Positions 17,362 to 24,665 of a stretch of DNA of 43,581 nt are shown here, piece by piece. Position 1 is the first letter of the stretch. Each line of letters begins with the position of its first letter. The DNA comes from Sphingopyxis sp. (GTDB lineage Bacteria > Pseudomonadota > Alphaproteobacteria > Sphingomonadales > Sphingomonadaceae), in contig PNNB01000030.1 in the NCBI GenBank assembly GCA_013823985.1, forward strand, positions 1 through 43,581, given 5' to 3'. The notes under the pieces are model-generated. The model was not told where the DNA came from. It worked only from the letters and a program-made list of their open reading frames with translations, and ran no database searches. Both the position numbers and the translations under genes were made by a program.

Positions 17362-17694
17362 TCAACCCGATCGCGGTGGCGGAATAGCGGGCGGAACATG
17401 AAGTCCGTCGCGATCATCGGCGGTCGGCATGTTGGGCTGAGCAAGGAGACGCGCGGCTGGCGGGGCCAAGACGGCGGACCGCATGACAATTGCCGGGCAT
17501 CCCACCATGCATATAGGATTGAAATGCTGCTCGGTCGGGGGCGATGGCAGGGCATCGCCCATTATTTCGCAGTGAGAAGCGATTTCTGGTGTCATCGGTG
17601 CAGCGAGTACAGGGGCGCACAGCAGCAAGATCTTGGTGCCAAGAGCAAGCGCGACAAGCATCGAGAAAAGGGTTCGGCTGCGACGCATGGACAT
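17362..17694 (-). CDS. Small exported protein of unknown function
   Basis: About 110 residues: a signal peptide (MRRSRTLFSMLVALALGTKI, cleaved near VLAAP) and a mature part with three cysteines (SHCEIMG, PICMVGCPAIV) ending in a proline-rich tail. Small exported proteins with such CxxxC sequence and PPPR tails are common near metal genes of sphingomonads, but I cannot name a family. The start is uncertain: ATG 17694 and 17688 are both possible and neither has a good ribosome site. The frame stays open upstream to 18009, but that part has no protein-like character. It is probably co-transcribed with the Cys/His-rich gene downstream. Confidence 0.6.
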   Translation of the reverse strand: MSMRRSRTLFSMLVALALGTKILLLCAPVLAAPMTPEIASHCEIMGDALPSPPTEQHFNPICMVGCPAIVMRSAVLAPPAARLLAQPNMPTADDRDGLHVPPAIPPPRSG

Positions 17695-18123
17695 TCGAAC
17701 ATGGTAATACGCCTTGAGCCGGTCGGCAATCCGGTTGTCGAGCTCGTCAGAATGCCGGACCCGCGTTGGGACCAACCAGTCGCCCCGGCCCGACCGCCAC
17801 TTCGTGGGGGAGGGGGCGGCTGTTTGCTTGTTCGTCGCTGATAGCGCAGCATTAGAGGCCATATCGCTGGCCGCGTCTCCTGAATGGCCTTGAGACGAAT
17901 GGCTTTCAGGAGACGGGGTTGCAACCACTACGCCGTACAGCTGCCATCGTTGCCAATCCGAAAACATAAAGAGTTGGCGGTCTCCGCAAGAAAAACGCGA
18001 CCACTTCACCCGAAGACTATCGATTGAGCCGAGCGAACCACTCCATCTGTTGAAGCGTACCGCTAAAATTGGTCGCGAGCGGGACCGCCGACCTTAGATC
18101 GGCAAGAACAGGTCCGCTGTGAT
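17695..18123. other. Gene-poor stretch between the copper island and the second sigma operon
   Basis: About 430 bases with no convincing gene. Near 18020 the minus strand spells a nine-codon start ending at TAG that resembles the beginning of an AraC-type protein, probably by chance or as a stub. No terminator or promoter stands out. This is the boundary between metal-related and other genes. Confidence 0.5.
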
Positions 18124-18828
18124 CTATGGGCGACGAACCCACCCGGCATTCCGGGCCGCCCGTTCGCCACGAGCGTCCAGCGCATCGCGTCGCATCATCG
18201 CGGCTGCCGCCGCTGCGAGTTCGCCTGAAGTGGCCTGCCGATAATCACCGTTCCTCTGGCCCATCAACGTCCGCTCCAACCGCCAGCGCTCGCCGTCGCG
18301 GCAACCGATGCCGTCCAGTCTAGCGCTTTCGAAGCTTCGGCAATAGCGGCCTGCCTTGTCTTCAAAGCTGACGCCGATCCGCACCGCGGCGTCCGAGGGT
18401 TGGTTCGAGGCAAGCTGCGTTTCGAGGGCCTTGGCGAGCGATCCGGCTGCGATCAGCGCGCCATTGTCGGTCTGGACATCGGCGGCGGGGATCCAGGGGC
18501 GCAACCCGATCGTCAGGCCGAGCACAAGCGATGCAGCGATCGCGAACCAATGCGGGGTGCTGAACCGCGCCCGCCGGGTTTCGCGGCGATCGGCCAGGCT
18601 GGTATCGACCCCGGTCACATCGCCGAGAAGAGATCGCAGCCGGTCGGGAATGGGCTCATCGCAAATCGGGGCATAATGCTCTGCCAGCCGCGCCGTAAGA
18701 GCTCGGTGCCGGGTGATCTCCGCCGCAAGTGCCGCGTCGGTTTCGGCCGCGCGCTCAATTCGCCGCGCGGTCAGGTCGTCGAGTTCGCCATCGACAAAAG
18801 CGGCGATTGTTGTGGGATCAAAACTCAT
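18124..18828 (-). CDS. Transmembrane anti-sigma factor
   Basis: A 234-residue anti-sigma factor for the ECF sigma encoded immediately upstream. The N-terminus (DPTTIAAFVDGELDDLTARRIE) is the typical short anti-sigma helix bundle start. One transmembrane helix is at about 93-112 (HWFAIAASLVLGLTIGL), and a periplasmic domain follows with two Cys (RYCRSFE, GIGCRDGERW). It overlaps the sigma gene by 4 bp, so the pair is co-translated. The inducing signal is unknown. Confidence 0.88.
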   Translation of the reverse strand: MSFDPTTIAAFVDGELDDLTARRIERAAETDAALAAEITRHRALTARLAEHYAPICDEPIPDRLRSLLGDVTGVDTSLADRRETRRARFSTPHWFAIAASLVLGLTIGLRPWIPAADVQTDNGALIAAGSLAKALETQLASNQPSDAAVRIGVSFEDKAGRYCRSFESARLDGIGCRDGERWRLERTLMGQRNGDYRQATSGELAAAAAAMMRRDALDARGERAARNAGWVRRP

Positions 18829-19313
18829 GCCGCCTCTCCCAGATAGGTCATCAATGACTCCCGGCCCCTCGCGAGACGCGAGGTGACCGTGCCGATCGGC
18901 ACGTCCAATATGTCGGCGGCCTCGCGATAGGCATAGCCCTCGACCAGTACGAGCAGCACGACCTCGCGCTGCTCGCCAGGGAGCCGCGCCATCGCAGCAT
19001 CGACGTCGCCGCGCAGCGCCCCCGCTTCCACCTCGGCTGCGCCATCGCCTGCGACCTGCGTGACCGCGTCGTCAATGGGGGTATGACTACCGCGTCGGCC
19101 TGCGGCGCGGCGCTCGTCGATCCAGAGATTGCGGGTGATGCGGTACATCCAGCTGTCCAGTCTCGTTCCGTCTTGCCACTGATCGCGCGAATTCAGCGCG
19201 CGCTCGATCGCGGCCTGGCACAAATCATCGGCGTCGCTTGCATCGCTCGACAGCCCGCGCGCGAACCGGCGCAGGCGCGGCAATAATTCGACCAGTTCCT
19301 GTTCGAAGCGCAT
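18825..19313 (-). CDS. ECF RNA polymerase sigma factor
   Basis: A 162-residue ECF sigma factor. Region 2 reads LRRFARGLSSDASDADDLCQAAIERAL, then LDSWMYRITRNLWIDERRAAGRR (about 13-75). Region 4 reads LPGEQREVVLLVLVEGYAYREAADIL followed by the PIGTVTSRLARGR helix (about 113-152). It is co-translated with the anti-sigma gene. Its start lies 23 bp downstream of a GGAAG-N17-CGTT promoter that is half of a perfect inverted repeat. The same element drives the divergent protease gene and recurs before the glycine-rich protein gene, so these are its likely targets. Confidence 0.93.
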   Translation of the reverse strand: MRFEQELVELLPRLRRFARGLSSDASDADDLCQAAIERALNSRDQWQDGTRLDSWMYRITRNLWIDERRAAGRRGSHTPIDDAVTQVAGDGAAEVEAGALRGDVDAAMARLPGEQREVVLLVLVEGYAYREAADILDVPIGTVTSRLARGRESLMTYLGEAA

Positions 19314-19336
19314 ATTCGCCTTTTCGTCAGATCCGA

Positions 19337-19368
19337 GGAAGAAACGACGCCACCCTATCGTTTCTTCC
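19337..19368. promoter_or_regulatory. Symmetric divergent ECF promoter (11-bp inverted repeat)
   Basis: GGAAGAAACGA (19337-19347) and TCGTTTCTTCC (19358-19368) are a perfect inverted repeat with a 10-base centre. Because of the symmetry each strand reads GGAAG-N17-CGTT: plus strand 19337-19341 with 19359-19362, minus strand 19368-19364 with 19346-19343. This is an ECF-type -35/-10 pair, one firing to the protease gene and one back to the sigma operon. The two promoters overlap fully. Confidence 0.75.
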
Positions 19369-19437
19369 CCGCCATGCTAAATTTTTCGGGCCGCTGGGAC
19401 TCGGCATCGGTTTGCCCCGCCTGCGCAAGGAAAAGCA

Positions 19438-20706
19438 ATGCGACCGTGGACCGTCCTGATTTTGATCGTTGCCGTGCTGATGGCCGGATCGGTGCAGCGC
19501 GTCTTTGCCCAGATCGCACTGCCTTCCGTTCAGTTTCCAGATGCCCCCCGCACGCTTCCGCCCTTGCCGAACCTGGGGACAGAGCCACTGGCGCGCATCG
19601 GCGACACGCTCGCCGAGGTGCGGCTCGACCGGGTCGCGAACCTGCTGCGCGACCAGCGCGATCGGATCGAGCCCGATCGCAACGGCGAGCCCGCGGTGCG
19701 CGGCATATTGATTGCGACCGGCATCGACGAGGCGATGATCGCGCGCGCGGCGCAAAAGGGTTTCCGCCTCCTGGACCGCGAGCGGATCGAGGGCCTGGGC
19801 CTCGACATCGTCCGGTTCACGGTCCCCGATGGGCGCAGCCTGGCCCGCGCGCAAAAGCAGCTTGCGAAGCTGCTCCCCGATGCCGACATCGATGCCGATC
19901 ACATCTATTTCGCAAGCGGGCCCGGCGGCCTGCTCCCCGCCGCCACGCTCGCGGCGGCCTTCCCTCCTGGCAAAGCGTCGCTCGGACTGATCGACGGCGG
20001 GGTCGCCGCGCATCCATCGCTGGCAGGGCGCGTCGCGCAGCGCGGCTTCGCTGCCGGAGCACCCGTCGCAAGTCGGCACGGCACCGCGGTCGCCTCGCTG
20101 CTAGTCGGTAGCGGGGCGGTGCGGGGTTCGGCGCCCGGACAGCGGCTGCTTGTCGCAGACGTCTATGGTGCCGACCCGGCGGGCGGCAATGCGAGCGCCA
20201 TCGCGCGCGCGCTCGGCTGGCTTGCGCAAAACGGCGTTGCGGTGACGACAATCAGCCTCGTCGGACCCGACAACAAGCTGCTGGCGCTTGCGGTTTCGCG
20301 CGCGCAGCAGCGCGGCATGCTCATTGTCGCGGCGGTCGGCAACGACGGCCCAGCCGCGCCGCCCGCCTACCCCGCCTCCTACGGGGGTGTCTTCGGAGTA
20401 ACCGGGGTCGACGCGCGCAATCGCGCGCTTCCGGAGGCTGGGCGCGCACGCCACATCGATTTTGCCGCACCCGGCGATGCGGTGCTGGCCGCAACCGGGC
20501 CGGTGTCGACCGACAGGCTCCGCGGCACGTCCTTCGCGGCGCCGCTGGTCGCGGGGCGGCTCGTGCTCCACTATCCAGCACCGGCGATTGATCGCATCGG
20601 TCCCGCCGTCTCCGCGCTCGTCATGGAGGCGCGCGACCTTGGCAAGCGGGGCCGCGACCAGATCTACGGCCACGGCCTGATTTGCGGGGATTGCGGCGGC
20701 CGCTGA
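19438..20706 (+). CDS. Exported S8 (subtilisin-like) serine peptidase
   Basis: A 422-residue subtilase with an N-terminal signal peptide (about 1-24) and a 150-residue N-terminal region. The catalytic triad is Asp186 (GLIDGGVAAHP), His214 (RHGTAVAS) and Ser365 (GTSFAAPLVAG), with oxyanion Asn302 (AVGNDGPAAPP). The C-terminus ends with a CGDCGG pair of cysteines. It is divergent from the ECF sigma/anti-sigma operon and shares its symmetric promoter, so it is probably induced by that sigma factor. It may act as a periplasmic stress protease or in processing the neighbouring glycine-rich protein; both are inferences. Confidence 0.92.
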   Translation: MRPWTVLILIVAVLMAGSVQRVFAQIALPSVQFPDAPRTLPPLPNLGTEPLARIGDTLAEVRLDRVANLLRDQRDRIEPDRNGEPAVRGILIATGIDEAMIARAAQKGFRLLDRERIEGLGLDIVRFTVPDGRSLARAQKQLAKLLPDADIDADHIYFASGPGGLLPAATLAAAFPPGKASLGLIDGGVAAHPSLAGRVAQRGFAAGAPVASRHGTAVASLLVGSGAVRGSAPGQRLLVADVYGADPAGGNASAIARALGWLAQNGVAVTTISLVGPDNKLLALAVSRAQQRGMLIVAAVGNDGPAAPPAYPASYGGVFGVTGVDARNRALPEAGRARHIDFAAPGDAVLAATGPVSTDRLRGTSFAAPLVAGRLVLHYPAPAIDRIGPAVSALVMEARDLGKRGRDQIYGHGLICGDCGGR

Positions 20707-20724
20707 CCAGCGCGATATTTTTTC

Positions 20725-20755
20725 GGAAGAAATTCGAATGCGCCATCGTTCTTCC
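20725..20755 (+). promoter_or_regulatory. Third copy of the ECF promoter, upstream of the glycine-rich protein gene
   Basis: GGAAG (20725-20729), a 17-base spacer and CGTT (20747-20750), with flanking AAA after the first box and CTTCC after the second, reproduce the sigma/protease promoter. It starts 19 bp after the protease stop and lies about 50 bp before the next start codon. Confidence 0.72.
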
Positions 20756-20799
20756 ATGCAGGCCCTCCCCTCCGGGCCGCAAGACGAAGGAGAAGTACA

Positions 20800-21648
20800 A
20801 TGGCACATCGACTTTTCACCTCGGCCCTCGCACTCGCCGCGTCGGCCATGGCATTTGCGGCGCCGGCCTCGGCGCAGCTGCTTGGCGGCAGCGGCGGGCT
20901 TGGCGGCAATCTGGGCGGAACCTTGGGCAGCACGCTCGGCAACCCGACCGATCGGATCGGCGGCACGCTTGGCACCACAGGTGACATCACCGGGTCGAGC
21001 CGCGGCGACGCCCGCGTCGATCGCCGCTCGGGCCGCGTCCGGAGCAAGGGCAGCGCCGATGCGAACGGCAAGGGGTCGGCGGGCGGCAACGCCGACCTGC
21101 TCGGCAACAACCTAGGCGGCAACGCCTCTGGTTCGGGCGGCGCATCCGGCAGTGGCAGCCTCGACGCGCAAGCGGTCGGTACTGATTTCTTGGGCCAGAC
21201 CGCCCGCGGTGCCGTGGGCACCGCACGGGACACCGCTTCGACCGCAAACGGCACCGCGCAGGGTGCGGCCGGGACTGTCCGCGACCGGGCCGGCGGCGCG
21301 CTGTCAAACGTCTCAGGCAGTGCCAGCGGCGTCGGCTCGGCCGCGGGCAGCTTTCAGGGAAGCCTTGGCCAACTCGCGGCTGCGGGCAGCGGCGCGGCCA
21401 GCGGTAACGGCATGTTTGCTGTCGCACCCGGCATGCCCGTCACCGATCCCCGCGGCAAGGTGATCGGTTATGTCCAGGAGCTGCGTCAGACCGGGCGCGG
21501 CGTGGTCCAGGCCGTGACGGTCGAGGTCGGTAACCGCACCGCGACGCTTCCCGCCGCAAGCTTTGCCGGTTCGGGCGACGTGCTGGTGAGCGGAATGACA
21601 AAAGGCCAGCTCAAGAAGGCTGCCGAGCAGCAGCAAGCCAGCGAGTAG
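20800..21648 (+). CDS. Exported glycine-rich protein with a PRC-barrel-like C-terminus
   Basis: A 282-residue exported protein. The signal peptide ends at ASAQ (about residue 26). A long Gly/Ser/Ala/Asn-rich low-complexity segment follows (27-205) with repeated LGGNLGGTLG-like and TARGAVGTARDTAS-like words. The compact C-terminal domain begins PVTDPRGKVIGYVQELR and resembles a PRC-barrel or adaptor fold. GAAGGAG stands shortly before the ATG. Function is unknown; it may be a surface or matrix protein. It has its own copy of the ECF promoter shared with the adjacent protease and sigma genes. Confidence 0.87.
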   Translation: MAHRLFTSALALAASAMAFAAPASAQLLGGSGGLGGNLGGTLGSTLGNPTDRIGGTLGTTGDITGSSRGDARVDRRSGRVRSKGSADANGKGSAGGNADLLGNNLGGNASGSGGASGSGSLDAQAVGTDFLGQTARGAVGTARDTASTANGTAQGAAGTVRDRAGGALSNVSGSASGVGSAAGSFQGSLGQLAAAGSGAASGNGMFAVAPGMPVTDPRGKVIGYVQELRQTGRGVVQAVTVEVGNRTATLPAASFAGSGDVLVSGMTKGQLKKAAEQQQASE

Positions 21649-21907
21649 AGGACCAAAGGGTCGATCGGCGGCGACCCCAATTGATGCCGATCGTTAACTG
21701 GGCGGGCTGCCATGCGACCCGCCCCATTTTCGTTCGCGAATATCTATTTATGCCGCAAGCCGTCAGTCTGCTGGAACCAATTTATTCAACTACGGACGTT
21801 CGAACCCTTTGCGCGATGAGGTTTGCCACGGCATCTAGAACCCCATTCGCACTAACCCTGGCTTCGAGTTGAACGGCTTGCCGCGTTTTGTAGCGCCACG
21901 GCACAAC

Positions 21908-23140
21908 ATGTTAACGATCTTTCGCCAACTTCGCCGTATGAGACGGTCGGATTCTCCTGCGCCGGTCGCGCACACGCTCCGATTCAAGGGCTTCCCGGAT
22001 CCTGCCGCGCTGCCTCTCCCCGTCTATCGCGAATTTATCGATATGTTGTACAGCATGGCGCTACCGATCGTTGGATTTGGCGCGGTCTTTGTGGGCATAT
22101 GCCTCCTCGTTGCCCGAGAACAGGGCAGCGGTGTCCTCGTCATCCTCGCTGTGCTCGGGGGACTGACTACCGTTCTGCGCCTCGCAGCGCTCCACGCCTA
22201 CCGGCGCGGGGCGCCGGTAGGCGATTTTGACGGACTCATCCGCTGGGAGCGGCGCTATGCGGTCGGCAACTATGCTCTCGCTGTGCTCATCGCCCTGCTC
22301 AATGTTGCGGTCATCTCGGCCCACGAACCGATCCTTCACCTCCTCACCGTCAGTCTGGTGTTCGGCTTTGGCGCGGGCATCGTGTCGCGGATCGCCGTGC
22401 GACCGAAGGTCTGTGTAATAAGTCTTTTGTTGGCGACCCTACCTACGGTTGCGGCGCTCGCGCTGCATGCGTTCGAACCGCATTCCAACCCGGTCCACAC
22501 CGAGCTATTTCTGGTGGAAGCCTTCATCGTCGCCATGATCACCGGGCTCAGCCTCCAGACCGTCGCGCATCTGTACCACTCGGCGGTCGAGCATCATACC
22601 GGGCGGCACGACATGGCGCTCCTCGCCAAGAAGGACGCTTTGACCGGGCTCGCGAATCGCCTGTCGCTCCGCGAGAATTTTCAGGCGCGTATGGCCGCGG
22701 CGATGCGCAACGACAGCCAGATCGCGGTCCATTTTCTCGATCTGGACGGGTTCAAGGCGATCAACGATCGCTACGGCCATCCGGCGGGAGATGCGGTCCT
22801 GAAAGAAGTTGCTCGGCGGCTCGAGGCCATGGTTCGCGGCGAAGACGTGATTGCACGGCTCGGCGGCGATGAGTTCGTAGTAGTACAAGCGGACGTGTTG
22901 CTGGACACCGAGGCCGAACTGCTTGCGCGCCGGATCATCCGGGAGATCAGCAAACCTTATATGGCCGAAGATAACGAGCTGACCATCTCGGTCAGTGTCG
23001 GGATTGCGATGGCGCCGAAATTGGGCGTCGAACTCGAGCGGCTCCTCGCCTGCGCGGATGGCGCTTTGTACCATGCCAAGGCAGGCGGAAAGGCCCGAGC
23101 CCTATTCTGCGTCGATGGGGCGGAGGCGGCTGCGGCCTGA
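21908..23140 (+). CDS. Membrane-bound diguanylate cyclase (GGDEF)
   Basis: Makes cyclic di-GMP from GTP. The protein has about six hydrophobic helices (roughly 45-230) forming a membrane sensor region, then a GGDEF domain. The active-site motif GGDEF is intact (residues 319-323), and an RGED allosteric inhibition site lies five residues before it, so product feedback is expected. DALTGLANR marks the domain start. I chose ATG 21908; an in-frame TTG at 21869 and ATG at 21938 are alternatives, and none has a clear ribosome site. It stands alone, with no partner gene next to it. Confidence 0.9.
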   Translation: MLTIFRQLRRMRRSDSPAPVAHTLRFKGFPDPAALPLPVYREFIDMLYSMALPIVGFGAVFVGICLLVAREQGSGVLVILAVLGGLTTVLRLAALHAYRRGAPVGDFDGLIRWERRYAVGNYALAVLIALLNVAVISAHEPILHLLTVSLVFGFGAGIVSRIAVRPKVCVISLLLATLPTVAALALHAFEPHSNPVHTELFLVEAFIVAMITGLSLQTVAHLYHSAVEHHTGRHDMALLAKKDALTGLANRLSLRENFQARMAAAMRNDSQIAVHFLDLDGFKAINDRYGHPAGDAVLKEVARRLEAMVRGEDVIARLGGDEFVVVQADVLLDTEAELLARRIIREISKPYMAEDNELTISVSVGIAMAPKLGVELERLLACADGALYHAKAGGKARALFCVDGAEAAAA

Positions 23141-23223
23141 GCTGTGCTTCAACTCTAAAGAAATGCGCTACTGTCCACGCGAGATCCCCGGCGGGAGGGC
23201 GTTACCGCACGCGGGGTGCTTTA

Positions 23224-23496
23224 TTGATCTCCGGCGCTGCGGTTTTGGTTGCGCCTGCTGACGATGTTGCCAGAGAGGACTGTGGGCTCTTCGGTTACGG
23301 TTCCGAGGCCGATCTGCTCTTCACTTACACCATCGTTATGCAGACCGAGACGGACGCAACGTTGCAAGCCAAGGGGACCGGCTGCGCCATTGCCTTTTGC
23401 GCCACGCCGCGCGACTACCGGGTCGACGCGAGCCAGCCGACGCAGGGCACGCTGGTCCTCGACCGGGCCGAGTGCTCCACTGGCCACCTCGCGTAG
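23224..23496 (+). CDS. Hypothetical protein or gene remnant
   Basis: An open frame of up to 90 codons whose third positions are strongly G/C-biased (most codons end in G or C), typical of real genes here and unlike the neighbouring AT-rich DNA. It starts only at TTG 23224 (or ATG 23338), without a ribosome site, and the frame stays open further upstream. It has four cysteines (EDCGLF, GCAIAFCA, AECST). No family is recognised. It may be the 3' remnant of a gene cut by a rearrangement. Confidence 0.35.
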   Translation: MISGAAVLVAPADDVAREDCGLFGYGSEADLLFTYTIVMQTETDATLQAKGTGCAIAFCATPRDYRVDASQPTQGTLVLDRAECSTGHLA

Positions 23497-23601
23497 CGCG
23501 CCACCCCGAAAACAAGCGTGACCGGAAAGGTCGTATCGAAGGTTATTCTAACAGCATTGCTTCGTGAGATGGCTAAAGTCCTGCCGCCGCAATGAGCTGG
23601 G

Positions 23602-23665
23602 ACCGGCGAACGAGAGACAGTCGGTCGGCTAACCTCCATGATCGTTAATATGTTCGTTCGCCGGT
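23602..23665. repeat. Perfect 12-bp inverted repeat with 40-bp spacer
   Basis: ACCGGCGAACGA (23602-23613) is mirrored by TCGTTCGCCGGT (23654-23665). The arms are GC-rich and the centre holds a repeat-like AGACAGTCGG word. It lies in an 800-base stretch with little coding and could be a long hairpin, a terminator or the ends of a small mobile element. Confidence 0.6.
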
Positions 23666-23681
23666 TCGAACCGCCTGTTGA

Positions 23682-23707
23682 TGGCCGTTTGCAGAATTGC
23701 AGCTCCA
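23682..23707 (+). repeat. Dispersed intergenic repeat copy (TGGCCG... family)
   Basis: The copy begins TGGCCGTTTGCAGA. It shares the TGGCCG start and AGA core with the other intergenic copies, but its 3' half has decayed. Confidence 0.4.
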
Positions 23708-23728
23708 AGAAGGATTTGGTCGTATTGA

Positions 23729-23887
23729 GTTGAAAAACTCCGGAGGCGCACCCCGCCCAAGCTGTCGGCGTAAAAAACATATCAAACGAGGCCAAGCGAA
23801 GATCTACAATTACGTAAAATCTGGGCGTGGTGTAATATTTGAACTCTCTCTCTGACGGGTGCAAAGTCAATTGCAGAGTTTTTCAAC
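23729..23887. repeat. AT-rich island bounded by 12-bp inverted repeats
   Basis: GTTGAAAAACTC (23729-23740) and GAGTTTTTCAAC (23876-23887) are perfect inverted copies enclosing 135 bp of clearly AT-richer DNA. The end sequence looks like an insertion-sequence terminus. The inside has no transposase-like frame, so a MITE or a decayed IS is possible. No target duplication was recognised. Confidence 0.45.
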
Positions 23888-23976
23888 ACCGTAAGTCGCA
23901 AAGCTGCCCTTCCGCTCTCCAGCCCGGAAGCGATAGTTCAGGTTACAGGAAACAGCAACTTCGACCACGTGCCCGG

Positions 23977-24528
23977 CTAACTGGTCTGCTTGATAACAGC
24001 TCGGTGGAAGCACCATGCCGCCGTGAGCCAGAAGAGGGCAAAGATGGTGAGAAAACCCCATTCGACGGCGTGTCCCGGCATCATGTTGAGCGCCGCAATG
24101 CCGACGGCATATTGACCGGCGGCCAACAACACTGCGATCCAGCGCATGGCCCCGGGCCGGAACCGGACGGCCATAGCGGCAACTATGGCACCCAGCACCA
24201 TGAGGTAGAAGAATATGTTGACGGCATCCTCGTCGCCAATGATGCCGACCGCAGCGTTCGACCAGAAGGTGAAGAAGGCGGTGAAGCCGGCAATAATGTA
24301 ACCAATACGCGGCGCACCGGGCCGGGCAAAGCGCACCGCCAGCTCAACCATCGTCCCGACAAAGCCGAGTAGAATGGCCGCGAAAACGAAATCGCCCGCA
24401 GTCCAGTTCACCTCGCCAGTTATCTGCATCGCCAAGGCAGGCAGCATCAGCAGCGCCAGAAGGCTGCCCCAGCCGGCGATTCGCCATCCGTTGAGGAACG
24501 GGGCGCGTCGCGTAGAAATGTCGGTCAT
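23977..24528 (-). CDS. Multi-pass membrane protein of unknown function
   Basis: A 183-residue protein with five or six hydrophobic helices: about 19-35, 45-65, 75-92, 105-122, 130-150 and 155-173. GEVNWTAGDFVFAAILLGFVG and a short conserved-looking FWSNAAVGIIGDEDA loop are the most distinctive parts; I do not recognise a named family. GGAG lies 10 bases before the ATG. It is divergent from a winged-helix regulator and the gap holds repeated ATGAGCAA words, so that regulator probably controls it. Confidence 0.85.
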   Translation of the reverse strand: MTDISTRRAPFLNGWRIAGWGSLLALLMLPALAMQITGEVNWTAGDFVFAAILLGFVGTMVELAVRFARPGAPRIGYIIAGFTAFFTFWSNAAVGIIGDEDAVNIFFYLMVLGAIVAAMAVRFRPGAMRWIAVLLAAGQYAVGIAALNMMPGHAVEWGFLTIFALFWLTAAWCFHRAVIKQTS

Positions 24529-24541
24529 GATCGGTTCTCCA

Positions 24542-24607
24542 TTTGCTCATCCTGCTACCGACTGTGGTCCGGCCCCATGTGAAAGGCATGAGCAATTCAT
24601 GAGCAAT
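24542..24607. promoter_or_regulatory. Candidate operator: three ATGAGCAA words
   Basis: CATGAGCAAT occurs at 24587-24596 and again at 24598-24607, exactly one helical turn (11 bp) apart, and the inverted form TTTGCTCAT at 24542-24550. Direct repeats at this spacing are typical for winged-helix proteins of the OmpR/CadC type. The site lies between the membrane-protein gene and the winged-helix regulator gene. Confidence 0.5.
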
Positions 24608-24665
24608 GGCTGAAACAGCGCTCAGCGCTTGCCACCGCCGCGGGATGGCACCAGACCGCGAGATC

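Noticed and set aside
17705..17733. GCGTATTA box on the minus strand before the small exported gene, like the -10 of the copper sigma promoters
   Set aside because: The matching AGGG box is absent at the 15-base distance (CGGATT instead), and the box lies almost at the start codon.
18020..18050. Minus-strand ATG frame MEWFARLNR followed by a stop
   Set aside because: Resembles the start of AraC-type proteins with a GyrI-like domain, but nine residues are too few and nothing further matches downstream in any frame.
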